DNA from: CAVSJJ01 sp963728395
Lineage (GTDB): Bacteria; Actinomycetota; Actinomycetes; Actinomycetales; Dermatophilaceae
DNA length: 64,000 bases
Direction of reading: 5' to 3'
Assembly: GCA_963728395.1 (NCBI GenBank)
Contig: CAVSJJ010000003.1
Coordinates: 620,001-684,000, forward strand
Part shown: piece after piece, positions 19,447-27,972 of the stretch
Numbering within the stretch: position 1 is the stretch's first letter
Layout: each line of letters starts with the position of its first letter
Translations under genes and position numbers: made by a program
The notes under the pieces: generated by a model
Database searches by the model: none
What the model saw: the letters and a program-made list of their open reading frames with translations, nothing else
Told to the model about the DNA's origin: nothing

Positions 19447-21458
19447 CCTTCGCCGCGCCGGACCGACCCGGCGACCGGGCCGTCCATCCGTTGCTCGGCC
19501 CCCGCCGAGGAGGCCAGCTGCCAGGGGACGCTCGACACCATGACGCCAGGGGTGAACAGGAGTCGGGCGCGCAGCCGCAGGGCGCTCTGGTTGTGGAGCA
19601 GCTGCTCCCACCAGTGTCCGAGAACGTACTGGGGGATGTAGACGACGATGAGGTCACGCGGGTTGTCGGTGCGGATCGACTTGACGTAGTCGACGACCGG
19701 GCGGGTGACCTCGCGGTACGGGCTGTCGAGGGCCTTGAGCGGGACGGGGATGTCGCGCTTGTCCCATTCGAGCTGCAGGGCCTTGGTCTCGTCCGCCTCG
19801 ACGTTGACGGTGATCGCCTCGAGGATCGACGGCCGGGTCGCCCGGGCGTAGGCGAGCGCGCGCAGGGTGGGCTTGTGGATCGTCGAGACGAGGACGATGG
19901 CGTGGACCCGGGAGGGCAACAGCTGGTGCTGGATGTCGTCCGGGTTGACGGCCAGCTCGTCGCGGACGTGGTCGTAGTGCCGCCGGATGCCGAGCATGAG
20001 GATGAACAGGACGATCATCGCGGCGATCGCGTAGCCGGCGCCGTGGATGAACTTCGTCGCAAGGACGACGAGGAGGACGAGCCCGGACATCACGGCGCCG
20101 ACGCCGTTGATGATCCGGCTGCGTTGCATCCGCGAGCGGATCTTCGGGTCCCGCTCGGTGCGCAGGTGGCGGTTCCAGTGCCTGATCATCCCGGTCTGGC
20201 TCGTCGTGAACGAGACGAACACCCCGACGATGTAGAGCTGGATGAGGGCGGTGACCTCGGCGTGGTAGATGATGATGAGCGCCGCCGCACCGCTGGCGAG
20301 GATGAGGATGCCGTTGCTGAAGGCGAGCCGGTCGCCGCGGGTGTGCAGCTGTCGCGGGAGGAAGCCGTCGCGGGCCAGGATCGAGGCGAGGACCGGGAAC
20401 CCGTTGAACGCCGTGTTGGCGGCGAGGATGAGGATCAGCCCGGTGACGATCGAGACGAGCACGACGCCGAGGTGGAACCCGGAGAAGACCGCCTTGGACA
20501 CCTGGCCCATGATCGTGTCCTGGACGTACTCATCGCCGACGGGGACGCCGTCGCGGGCGAGCTGGGTCGCCGGCGTCTCGGCGTACTTCACGCCCGTCCA
20601 CCGGGCCAGGGCGATCATCGACATGAGCATCGTGATCGAGATGGTGCCCATGAGCAGAAGGGTCGTCGCGGCGTTCTTGCTCTTCGGCTTCTTGAATGCG
20701 GGGACCCCGTTCGAGATGGCCTCGACCCCGGTCAGCGCCGCACAGCCCGAGGAGAACGCCCGCAGCAGCAGGAAGGACATGGCCAGCGTGCCCAGCTGGC
20801 CGTAGCCGTCCTCCGGGAGGAGCTGGAGACTGGCGCTCTCGGCGTCGGGAAGGGTCCCGGTGACCTCGCGGATCAGCCCGACGATCGCCATCCCGATGAT
20901 GGTGAACATGAACAGGTAGGTCGGCACGGCGAAGGCGGTGCCGGACTCCCGGACACCGCGCAGGTTCATCGCCGTGAGCGCGACGACGAGGAGGACGGCG
21001 ACGAGCTCCTCGTGACCCCGGACGAAGCCGAAGGCCGCCGCGGCGTTCTGGACGCCGGAGGACACGGATACGGCGACGGTGAGGACGTAGTCGACGAGGA
21101 GGGCGCTCGCGACGGTGAGACCGGCCTTGGGACCGAGGTTGACGCTCGCGACCTCGTAGTCCCCGCCGCCGGAGGGGTAGGCGTGGACGTTCTGCCGGTA
21201 GCTCAGGACGACGATGATGAGCACCGCGACGACGACGAGCGCGATCTTCCACGAGTGGGTGAGGGCCAGCGAGCCGCCCGCGAGGCCGAGGGTCAGGAAG
21301 ATCTCGTCCGGAGCGTAGGCGACCGACGAGAGCGCGTCGCTGGCGAAGACCGGCAGCGCGATCTTCTTGGGGAGGAGCGTCTCGCCGAGCCGGTCGCTGC
21401 GCATGGCTCGGCCCACCAAGACGCGCTTGACGACCCGTCCGGAAGAAGACACGGGCAC
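19443..21458 (-). CDS. APC-superfamily permease, KimA-like (probable K+ uptake)
   Basis: A 671-residue membrane protein with about 12 transmembrane helices in the first 450 residues and a 200-residue cytosolic C-terminal domain. The first helix region reads PVFASDALSSVAYAPDEI, the pattern seen in KimA/YdaO-type potassium importers and their actinobacterial relatives such as Rv2690c. It is divergent from two TrkA-type RCK proteins that bind nucleotides and gate K+ channels, supporting a role in potassium or other cation uptake. The start ATG at 21458 gives SSSGRVVKRVLVG. Substrate is inferred; an amino-acid permease role remains possible. Confidence 0.8.
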   Translation of the reverse strand: MPVSSSGRVVKRVLVGRAMRSDRLGETLLPKKIALPVFASDALSSVAYAPDEIFLTLGLAGGSLALTHSWKIALVVVAVLIIVVLSYRQNVHAYPSGGGDYEVASVNLGPKAGLTVASALLVDYVLTVAVSVSSGVQNAAAAFGFVRGHEELVAVLLVVALTAMNLRGVRESGTAFAVPTYLFMFTIIGMAIVGLIREVTGTLPDAESASLQLLPEDGYGQLGTLAMSFLLLRAFSSGCAALTGVEAISNGVPAFKKPKSKNAATTLLLMGTISITMLMSMIALARWTGVKYAETPATQLARDGVPVGDEYVQDTIMGQVSKAVFSGFHLGVVLVSIVTGLILILAANTAFNGFPVLASILARDGFLPRQLHTRGDRLAFSNGILILASGAAALIIIYHAEVTALIQLYIVGVFVSFTTSQTGMIRHWNRHLRTERDPKIRSRMQRSRIINGVGAVMSGLVLLVVLATKFIHGAGYAIAAMIVLFILMLGIRRHYDHVRDELAVNPDDIQHQLLPSRVHAIVLVSTIHKPTLRALAYARATRPSILEAITVNVEADETKALQLEWDKRDIPVPLKALDSPYREVTRPVVDYVKSIRTDNPRDLIVVYIPQYVLGHWWEQLLHNQSALRLRARLLFTPGVMVSSVPWQLASSAGAEQRMDGPVAGSVRRGEG

Positions 21459-21529
21459 ACTCTATGCCGGGTCGCGGAAGCATCGGGCCAGACGCCCGGG
21501 TACGCCGACCGGGGCCCTCGTCGTCGGTG

Positions 21530-21535
21530 TAGCGT
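21530..21535 (+). promoter_or_regulatory. Candidate -10 (TAGCGT) for leaderless trkA mRNA
   Basis: TAGCGT fits TANNNT and ends 6 bases before the GTG at 21542; there is no ribosome site before that GTG. It lies in the 83-base region divergent from the permease gene. Confidence 0.4.
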
Positions 21536-21541
21536 CTGAGC

Positions 21542-22204
21542 GTGCACTTCGTCATCATGGGCTGCGGCCGGGTCGGCGCGTCGCTGGCGAGGGCCCTCGA
21601 GCGCGCCGGCCACGAGGTCGCCGTCATCGACCAGGACGAGAGCTCCTTCCGGCGGCTCGGCACGCAGTTCGAGGGACGCAGGGTGACCGGGGTGGGCTTC
21701 GACCGGGACACCCTCGAGGAGGCCGGCGTCGGCGACGCCTACGCCTTCGCGGCCGTCTCCAGCGGCGACAACTCCAACATCATCGCCGCCCGGGTGGCCC
21801 GGGAGAAGTACGGCGTCGAGCACGTCGTCGCCCGCATCTACGACCCCGGGAGGGCCGAGATCTACCAGCGGCTCGGCATCCCCACCGTGGCGACGGTGAA
21901 GTGGACGTCGGACCAGATGCTGCGCCGGCTGCTCCCCCAGGGACACGTCCCGGAGTTCACCGACCCCTCCGGCCAGATCGTCATCGCCGAGATCCCCGTC
22001 GACCCCGCCTGGATCGGCCGGCGGATGGCCGAGCTCGAGGAGGCGGTCGGCGGCCGGGTCGCCTACGTCACCCGGCTCGGGGACGGCACCATCCCCGGCC
22101 CCGACCTCGTCTACCAGGAGGGGGACTTCGTCCACCTGGCCATCCAGCGCGAGTCCCTGGCCACGGCGGAGCGGATCCTCGACTCCCCGCCGCCGGCGAA
22201 CTGA
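21542..22204 (+). CDS. trkA: TrkA family potassium uptake regulator (CeoB-like)
   Basis: A 220-residue RCK protein. The Rossmann motif MGCGRVGASLARAL (residues about 6-19) with a following acidic strand end (VIDQDE) binds NAD(H) or ATP; the C-terminal TrkA_C domain (about 135-215) ends with EGDFVHLAI. Cytosolic subunit that controls K+ transporters. It is followed 17 bases later by a second TrkA, and both are divergent from the permease, as in mycobacterial Rv2690c-ceoB-ceoC. Confidence 0.9.
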   Translation: MHFVIMGCGRVGASLARALERAGHEVAVIDQDESSFRRLGTQFEGRRVTGVGFDRDTLEEAGVGDAYAFAAVSSGDNSNIIAARVAREKYGVEHVVARIYDPGRAEIYQRLGIPTVATVKWTSDQMLRRLLPQGHVPEFTDPSGQIVIAEIPVDPAWIGRRMAELEEAVGGRVAYVTRLGDGTIPGPDLVYQEGDFVHLAIQRESLATAERILDSPPPAN

Positions 22205-22221
22205 CCCGGAAGGACCATCCC

Positions 22222-22908
22222 ATGCGCGTCGTCATCGGCGGGGCCGGCAGCGTCGGCCGGTCCATCGCCCGCGAGCTCATCCGCAACGGTCACGAGGTGC
22301 TCCTCGTGGACCGGGTCGCCGACAGCGAGCACGTCCGCAAGGTTCCCGACGCCGACTGGCTCCAGGCCGACGCCTGCGAGATTGACGCCCTCAACGAGGC
22401 CGGCATGTCCGGGGCCGACGTCGTTGTCGCCGCGACCGGCGACGACAAGGTCAACCTCGTCATGTCGCTGCTCGCCAAGACCGAGTTCGCCGTCCCCCGC
22501 ACCGTCGCCCGGGTCAACAACCCCAAGAACGAGTGGCTGTTCGACGAGGCGTGGGGTGTCGATGTCGCCGTGTCGACGCCGCGGCTCATGACCGCCCTCG
22601 TCGAGGAGGCCGTCAGCGTCGGCGACCTCGTCCAGATCTTCCAGTTCCAGCAGGGACACGCGTCGATGGTCGAGCTGACCCTGCCGGTCGGGAGCCCGTA
22701 TGCCGGTGGCCGGGTCGGCGACATCCCCTTCCCCGCCGACACGGTGCTGACCGGGATCATCCGCGACGGCCACCCCATCGCCCCGAGCCGCGACGACTCC
22801 CTCGAGCCGCTCGATGAGCTCCTCTTCATCACCACGCCCGAGATGGAGGACGAGCTGGAGTCGATGCTCTCCCCCGGCGAGCGTCAGCCCCGCCTCGTCG
22901 AGGACTGA
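22222..22908 (+). CDS. trkA2: TrkA family potassium uptake regulator (CeoC-like)
   Basis: Second RCK protein (228 residues) with GGAGSVGRSIARELIRNGH at the N terminus for nucleotide binding and a C-terminal TrkA_C domain ending in DELLFITTPE. An AAGGACC ribosome site precedes the ATG at 22222. It probably forms a heteromer with the preceding TrkA to gate the neighbouring permease or a channel elsewhere. Confidence 0.9.
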   Translation: MRVVIGGAGSVGRSIARELIRNGHEVLLVDRVADSEHVRKVPDADWLQADACEIDALNEAGMSGADVVVAATGDDKVNLVMSLLAKTEFAVPRTVARVNNPKNEWLFDEAWGVDVAVSTPRLMTALVEEAVSVGDLVQIFQFQQGHASMVELTLPVGSPYAGGRVGDIPFPADTVLTGIIRDGHPIAPSRDDSLEPLDELLFITTPEMEDELESMLSPGERQPRLVED

Positions 22909-22939
22909 GCCCGCCCGCCTCCGGCGGAGCCCCCGCCCG

Positions 22940-23674
22940 TCAGTCGCCCGGGCTGGCCTCGACGTCGTCCACGCCGTGGTGGTGCTCGCTCCACGTCGCG
23001 TCGCTGTCGGCCGTCTCGACCCGCTGCGGGGTGTGGCCCCGGACGAGCAGGGCTCCCATCACGGCGATGGCGAGCGCCCAGGCCGGCCAGCCGAGGGCCA
23101 CCTTCGTGATCCCCAGCCAGGTGACCTGCTCGGCGAGGTAGAGGGGGTACATGACGACGACCCGGACGGCATAGAGGACGACGAGGACCCACGTCAGGCG
23201 CTGGCACACCCGCACGAGCGCCGAGTCCCGCCGCCAGCGCAACGGGTCCTCCCTCGCCTCGGGGTCACCCGCCCCGACGAGGAACCCGACGACCGGCCAC
23301 CGGAGCAGGTTGCTCAGCGCGGTGAGCGACCCGAAGGCCATCGAGCCGATGATGCCGGGCAGGAAGGCGTCCTCGGCGCGGCCACTGCGCAGCGCGAAGA
23401 AGGCCGCGAGGGCGGTCGCGAAGAGGGAACCGCCGACGTGCTGGAGGCTGCCGCGCTGGACGATCCGGGCCGCCGCGAGGACGACGGTGGCGACGACGGC
23501 GCCGACGACCGCGGTCCTCGTGTCGTGCCGCCACGACCAGAGGGTGACGAAGACGACGACCGGCAGCGCGGTCTCGACCGAGCCGCGCCATCCACCGAGC
23601 GCCGCGGAGAGCCGGTGCCGGATGACCTCCTCGACCGTGGGCAGGGGGTGATGGGGGGCGGGTTGGCTCGTCAT
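22940..23674 (-). CDS. DUF3159 membrane protein
   Basis: A 244-residue protein with about five transmembrane helices (for example near residues 33-50, 58-75, 85-105, 150-175 and 185-205) and polar ends. It matches the DUF3159 family by sequence pattern (VVFVTLWSWRHDTRTAVVG, VGFLVGAGDPEAR) and by position: the mycobacterial member Rv2693c likewise sits beside ceoBC. The ATG at 23674 was chosen because the longer frame upstream overlaps the OB-fold gene. Function unknown. Confidence 0.82.
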   Translation of the reverse strand: MTSQPAPHHPLPTVEEVIRHRLSAALGGWRGSVETALPVVVFVTLWSWRHDTRTAVVGAVVATVVLAAARIVQRGSLQHVGGSLFATALAAFFALRSGRAEDAFLPGIIGSMAFGSLTALSNLLRWPVVGFLVGAGDPEAREDPLRWRRDSALVRVCQRLTWVLVVLYAVRVVVMYPLYLAEQVTWLGITKVALGWPAWALAIAVMGALLVRGHTPQRVETADSDATWSEHHHGVDDVEASPGD

Positions 23675-23687
23675 CGGCGGGCCGTGC

Positions 23688-24044
23688 TCAACGTGGGATG
23701 ATCTCGTAGGCGGGGTTGTACATCGTCGGCACGCCCTTGACCCGGGCAACCCGGCCGCGAGCCCGGAGGAACACGCCCGGCTCGATGCCGCCGATGCCGC
23801 GCCGACCGATCCACACCAGCCGCACCGTGCCGCCGCCGTCGAAGACCTCGACGACGAGGGCGGGGACGCTGCGCTTGGGCGGGAGGATCGCGCTCCGGAC
23901 GGTGCCGGCGACAACGGCCTCGTCGCGGTCGCGGAGCTGGGCGATCGGGGTGCACCCGGCCTGCCCGGACTCGCGGGCGATCTCGTCCGCCTCGTGCTCG
24001 GTGGCGGTCTTGCTCAGGTCCTGGAGCCGGCTGCGCAGGCCCAT
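23688..24044 (-). CDS. OB-fold nucleic-acid-binding protein
   Basis: A 118-residue protein: an N-terminal helix (LRSRLQDLSKTATEHEADEI) and an OB-fold beta barrel (AVVAGTVRSAILPPKR, then VRLVWIGRRGIGGIEPGVFL, then RARGRVARVKGVPTMYNPAY). The pattern matches the tRNA/helicase-type OB domain of RecG-like proteins and mycobacterial Rv2694c. It starts 1 base after the DUF3710 stop and is followed by DUF3159, so the three are one unit. Confidence 0.8.
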   Translation of the reverse strand: MGLRSRLQDLSKTATEHEADEIARESGQAGCTPIAQLRDRDEAVVAGTVRSAILPPKRSVPALVVEVFDGGGTVRLVWIGRRGIGGIEPGVFLRARGRVARVKGVPTMYNPAYEIIPR

Positions 24045-24045
24045 G

Positions 24046-24795
24046 TCACCGGACCTCGGTGATCTCGGGCCCGCGGTCGAACGGGTTGAGCTCGGTGGAG
24101 GCGGGCTCGGCGGCCTCGGTGGGCACGTCGGTCGGGGCGTCGGTCGGCAGGGTGAGCGGAAGCATCTCGCGCGGGGCCATCGGGTCCTGGCCCCGGACGA
24201 CGACGATCTCGCGCACGACGTCGACGAGCGGACCGGCCGCCTCGTCGTCGATCGCGGCCCTGCCGGAGAGCACCGTCCGGAGGAACCACCGCGGCCCGTC
24301 GACGCCGAGGAAGCGGGCCGGGGCGAACACGGTCCGCCCGTCCGGGCCGGCCGAGGGCATCCGGGTCCGCAGCTCGGTGCCGAGCGGCCCGGAGACCTCC
24401 TCGGCGGTCCCGCCCTGCTGGGAGATCGACGCGGCGATCTCGGAGCGGATCTCGCGCCACACCCCGGAGGACTTCGGGGCGGCGAAGGCCTGCACCTGCG
24501 CGGCGGACTCGCCGAGGACGAACGTCGCGGCGATGACGGTCGAGGTCGGCTGGTCCATCTCGAGCCGCAGCTCCAGGCCCTCCACCCCGCGTACCCACAG
24601 GGCGCCGAGGTCGATCCGCCCGTCGAGACCCTCGACCTCGTCGACGTCGAAGGGCCCGCCGGGCGCGCGCTCGGGCTCGGCCGTCTCGACACCGTCCTCC
24701 TCGGCCCCGGGGGCGTCGAGGTCCTGCCCTTCGGCGTCCACCGACGGGTCCTCGGGCTCGGCCGGGCGGCCCTTGCGGCGCGAGAAGAGGCTCAC
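24046..24795 (-). CDS. DUF3710 family protein
   Basis: A 249-residue actinobacterial protein; the N terminus (MSLFSRRKG, then an acidic Pro/Glu/Asp-rich segment to about residue 45) is followed by the DUF3710 domain (GRIDLGALWVRGVEGLELRL to GRAAIDDEAAGPLV) and an acidic tail. The GTG at 24795 overlaps the dut stop codon (GTGA). Function unknown; its fixed position next to dut is conserved in Actinobacteria (mycobacterial Rv2696c). Confidence 0.85.
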   Translation of the reverse strand: MSLFSRRKGRPAEPEDPSVDAEGQDLDAPGAEEDGVETAEPERAPGGPFDVDEVEGLDGRIDLGALWVRGVEGLELRLEMDQPTSTVIAATFVLGESAAQVQAFAAPKSSGVWREIRSEIAASISQQGGTAEEVSGPLGTELRTRMPSAGPDGRTVFAPARFLGVDGPRWFLRTVLSGRAAIDDEAAGPLVDVVREIVVVRGQDPMAPREMLPLTLPTDAPTDVPTEAAEPASTELNPFDRGPEITEVR

Positions 24796-25286
24796 GGCTG
24801 CGCTGTCTCCTTGGTCGGTCGTGCTGGGGGTCGGCCGAAACCGCCGGTCGACCCATGACCAGTTTCGCCCCGAGCGCTCTCCGGAAGCGAATCGGCCTCG
24901 ACGAACGTGGCCGCCGCGACCTCTTGGACGACGAGTTGGGCGATCCGGTCCCCGACGTGGACGGTGAACGCCTCTCGCCGGTCGAGGTTGACGAGGTTGA
25001 CGAGGATCTCCCCCCGGTACCCCGAGTCGACGGTCCCCGGCGCGTTGACGATCGTGATCCCGTGACGGACGGCGAGCCCGGAGCGCGGGTGGAGGAGCCC
25101 GACATAGCCGGCCGGCAGCGCGATGGCCAGGCCGGTGCGGACCAGGGCCCGCTCCCCCGGTCCGAGGGTGACCTGCTCGACGGAGGTGAGGTCGGCCCCG
25201 GCGTCGCCCTCGGTCGCGTAGGCAGGAACGCGCGCGAGGTCGCTGAGCCGACGGAAGGGTACCGGGACGCGAACAGGGCCAGTCAC
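24792..25286 (-). CDS. dut: dUTP diphosphatase
   Basis: Trimeric dUTPase (164 residues) that hydrolyses dUTP to dUMP and keeps uracil out of DNA. All five family motifs are present: DAGADL, HPRSGLAVRHG, NAPGTVDSGYRGEI with the catalytic Asp, RIAQLVVQ, and the C-terminal RGETGHGSTGGFG arm. I chose the GTG at 25286 (VTGPVRVPVPFRRL); the frame extends 23 codons further upstream but that part does not match the family. It begins an apparent operon dut-DUF3710-OB fold-DUF3159. Confidence 0.93.
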   Translation of the reverse strand: MTGPVRVPVPFRRLSDLARVPAYATEGDAGADLTSVEQVTLGPGERALVRTGLAIALPAGYVGLLHPRSGLAVRHGITIVNAPGTVDSGYRGEILVNLVNLDRREAFTVHVGDRIAQLVVQEVAAATFVEADSLPESARGETGHGSTGGFGRPPARPTKETAQP

Positions 25287-25342
25287 GAGGACTGACCCTA
25301 TCTCGCAGGCGACGACTCCCCGGCCGAGCGACCGGGACAGGC

Positions 25343-25642
25343 TCAGGCGGCGCACTCCCGGCAGACGAGGACGCCGTTCTTCTCGGACGCCAGCTGGCTG
25401 CGGTGGTGGACGAGGAAGCAGCGCGAGCAGGTGAACTCGTCGGCCTGCCGCGGGATGACCCGGACCGACAGCTCCTCACCGGAGAGGTCGGCACCGGGCA
25501 GCTCGAAGCCCTCGGCCTGCTCGGTCTCGTCGACGTCGACGCTGGAGGCGCGCTTGTCGACGCGTCGGCTCTTCAACTCCTCGATCGAGTCCTCGTTGAT
25601 GTCGTCATCGGTCTTGCGTGGGGCGTCGTAGTCGGTCGCCAT
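25343..25642 (-). CDS. DUF4193 zinc-ribbon protein
   Basis: A 99-residue acidic protein with the family N terminus MATDYDAPRKTDDDINEDS and a C-terminal zinc ribbon of two CxxC pairs (TCSRCF and VCRECAA) about 25 residues apart. In other Actinobacteria this conserved small protein (Rv2699c) sits between dut and suhB, as here. Possible zinc-binding regulator or RNA polymerase-associated factor; the function is not known. The 230 bases upstream hold no other gene and must contain its promoter. Confidence 0.88.
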   Translation of the reverse strand: MATDYDAPRKTDDDINEDSIEELKSRRVDKRASSVDVDETEQAEGFELPGADLSGEELSVRVIPRQADEFTCSRCFLVHHRSQLASEKNGVLVCRECAA

Positions 25643-25873
25643 CGCTGCCTGCCCTTCAGCTCGTCGTGTATGGGTCGCCGCACCGGGTCGGCCCTGCGTT
25701 CTGGCCGACACAACGCACATCTCGCCGGTTTTGTGCCCGCTGCGAGCGCAGATTGTGCCGCATCCTTACCCCGGACGCCACGCGGGATCCCCGTGAGTTC
25801 TCCCACGACGAGAACCCAGCGGTCGGGGGGGCCCGACGAGACCGCCGGGGCGGGTCCCCGCCGGGGTCCCTCG

Positions 25874-26758
25874 TCAGACGCCCCGGTGGCGGTTCGTCGC
25901 CTCGATGACCAGGGCCGAGAACGGCTGGGCCAGGCCGGATCCGGCCGCCCAGGTCAGCTCCGGACCGGGGCGCCCGAGCCCGTCCAGTCCCCCGACGACG
26001 ACGCCGGCCTCCGTCATGACGACCCAGGCCGCGGCGAGGTCCCACGCATTGAGACCGGTCTCGTAGAACGCGTCGACCCGCCCGGTCGCGATGTGGCACA
26101 GGTCGAGGGCCGCGCCGCCCTCGCGCCGGATGTCCCGGACCCACGGGAGGACGTCGGCGAGCACCCCCGCCTGCCAACGGCGCCGCTGCGCGGCATACCC
26201 GAAGCCGGTCGAGACGAGGGCGAGAGCGAGGTCGGGGCCCGGGCCGGCCGCGAGGCGCCGCTCCGAACGGCCCGGCTCGGCCAGCCAGGCCCCGCCCCCG
26301 GTCCGGGCGTGGTAGACCTCACCGCTGACCGGGTTGACGACCGCGCCCACGAACGGCACGAAGCCGCCGGGCACCGTGGGGTCGCCGACGACGGCGGCGA
26401 CCGAGACGGCATACGCAGGGATGCCGTAGAGGTAGTTGACCGTCCCGTCGATGGGGTCGACGACCCACGTCACCGCGGAGTCGCCGGCGACGCCGCCGCG
26501 CTCCTCGCCGAAGACGGAGTCACCGGGGCGGGCGGCCGAGAGTCGCTCCATGATGAGATCCTGGGAGCGCAGGTCCATGACGGTGACGATGTCGGTGCGG
26601 GTCGACTTCGTGACGTCGACCCCCAGGTCGCGCGGACGCTCCTCGACGATGAGCCGGCCGGCCTCGACGGCGACCTCGACGGCCAGCCGCTCGAGCTCGG
26701 CGCGCTCATCGTCCGGGGGCAGGCCGGCCCCGGACCCCGCCTCGACCGGGCTCGCCAC
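25874..26758 (-). CDS. suhB: Inositol monophosphatase family protein
   Basis: Metal-dependent phosphatase (294 residues) of the IMPase/FBPase superfamily. Motifs: FGEERGG (metal-binding Glu), DPIDGTVNYLYG (metal-binding Asp residues near 100) and NAWDLAAAWVVMTEAG near 235. The GTG at 26758 is 1 base after the ferrochelatase stop, so the two genes are co-transcribed. It occupies the place of mycobacterial suhB (Rv2701c). Substrate could be inositol phosphate or another sugar phosphate. Confidence 0.88.
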   Translation of the reverse strand: MASPVEAGSGAGLPPDDERAELERLAVEVAVEAGRLIVEERPRDLGVDVTKSTRTDIVTVMDLRSQDLIMERLSAARPGDSVFGEERGGVAGDSAVTWVVDPIDGTVNYLYGIPAYAVSVAAVVGDPTVPGGFVPFVGAVVNPVSGEVYHARTGGGAWLAEPGRSERRLAAGPGPDLALALVSTGFGYAAQRRRWQAGVLADVLPWVRDIRREGGAALDLCHIATGRVDAFYETGLNAWDLAAAWVVMTEAGVVVGGLDGLGRPGPELTWAAGSGLAQPFSALVIEATNRHRGV

Positions 26759-26759
26759 G

Positions 26760-27881
26760 TCAGTCCGTCCCGCAGAGGGCGGGCTCGGCCGCGCGCAGGT
26801 TGGGACAGCAGCCGGCGGCGCAGACGGAGGGCCGGACGTCGCCCGGCAGCGCGGTGACGAGCTCGACGCTCTCGCCCCGGGCCTGCGCGGCCCGCTCGAG
26901 GGCCAGGTCGACCAGGCCCGCGGCGAAGGCCGCGTCGCGTCCGACGGTCCGGACCCGCACCACGTCGAGGCCGAGCGAGGCCGCCGTCCCGGCCGCCTCG
27001 GTGTCGAGGTCCTGGACGACCTCCATGTGGTCGCTGACGAACCCGATCGGCACGAGGACGACCCCGGTGACGCCTTCCCGCGCGAGCTCGGTGATCCGGT
27101 CGTTGACGTCCGGCTCGAGCCAGGGCTGGTGGGGCGGGCCGGAGCGGGAGCAGAAGACCAGCTCGTGCGGCGGACAGTCCCCGAGCTCCTCGCGCGCCGC
27201 GGCGACGACGGCCGCGGCGACCCGCAGGTGCTGGTCGACATAGAGGTTCCCCTCGCCGTCGCCCGGGCCCGAGGTGTCGTCCATCGCGATCGGGATCGAG
27301 TGGGTGACGAAGAGGAGCCGGATGTCGTCCCGGTCGGCGAGCGGGCGCAGCGACTCGCCGACGAGCCGGGCCGTCGGGGCGACGAACCCGGGGTGCACGG
27401 CATAGGGGCGGACCTTGTCGACGACGAGGTCGTCGATGCCCTCCTCGGCAAGCTCGGCGACGGCCCGGGCGAGGTCCTCGCGGTACTGCCGGCACGAGGA
27501 GTAGGAGGAGTAGGCGCTGGTGAGGACGGTGAGGATGCGGCGGTGCCCGGCAGCGCGCGCCTCGCGCAGGGCGTCGGCGAGGAAGGGTTCGGCGTTGCGG
27601 TTGCCCCACAGGAGCGGGGTGGCGATCTCGCGCCTGTCGAGGTCGGCGCGGAGCAGGTCGAGCAGGGCCCGGTTCTCGGCGTTGATCGGGCTGACGCCCC
27701 CGCGGTCGAGGTAGTGCTCGGCGACGGAGGCCAACCGGGCGTCAGGGATGCCCTTGCCCGCCGTGACCCGTCGGAGGAACGGCATGACCTCCTCCGGGGC
27801 CTCGGGTCCACCGAAGGAGAGCAGGAGCAGGGCGTCGTAGGGCTCGAGGGCGTCGGCGGCGCGCGAGGGGTCGGTCGACAT
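26760..27881 (-). CDS. hemH: Ferrochelatase with Fe-S cysteines (coproporphyrin type)
   Basis: Inserts Fe2+ into coproporphyrin III (or protoporphyrin) in heme synthesis; 373 residues. The active-site histidine motif is FVTHSIPIAM, and the family-typical LLLSFGGPEAPEEV begins near residue 19. Cys130 (SSYSSCRQY) and a C-terminal group Cys354, Cys358, Cys359 and Cys370 match the 2Fe-2S ligands known in actinobacterial ferrochelatases. The ATG at 27881 faces sepH in a 91-base divergent region. The gene is far from hemE and hemY (23 kb), unlike the compact clusters of some relatives. Confidence 0.93.
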   Translation of the reverse strand: MSTDPSRAADALEPYDALLLLSFGGPEAPEEVMPFLRRVTAGKGIPDARLASVAEHYLDRGGVSPINAENRALLDLLRADLDRREIATPLLWGNRNAEPFLADALREARAAGHRRILTVLTSAYSSYSSCRQYREDLARAVAELAEEGIDDLVVDKVRPYAVHPGFVAPTARLVGESLRPLADRDDIRLLFVTHSIPIAMDDTSGPGDGEGNLYVDQHLRVAAAVVAAAREELGDCPPHELVFCSRSGPPHQPWLEPDVNDRITELAREGVTGVVLVPIGFVSDHMEVVQDLDTEAAGTAASLGLDVVRVRTVGRDAAFAAGLVDLALERAAQARGESVELVTALPGDVRPSVCAAGCCPNLRAAEPALCGTD

Positions 27882-27972
27882 GGTTCACACTTTCTCACGC
27901 GGCGTGGGAGCCCGGATTCCGGGTCCGCGCGTGCCACAGTCGGAGGACGGACTCATGCCTGGGAGGGCGGTC

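Noticed and set aside
27911..27923. CCCGGATTCCGGG dyad between hemH and sepH as an iron-regulator site
   Set aside because: It is a short GC-rich dyad unlike DtxR or Fur boxes; such dyads are common by chance here.
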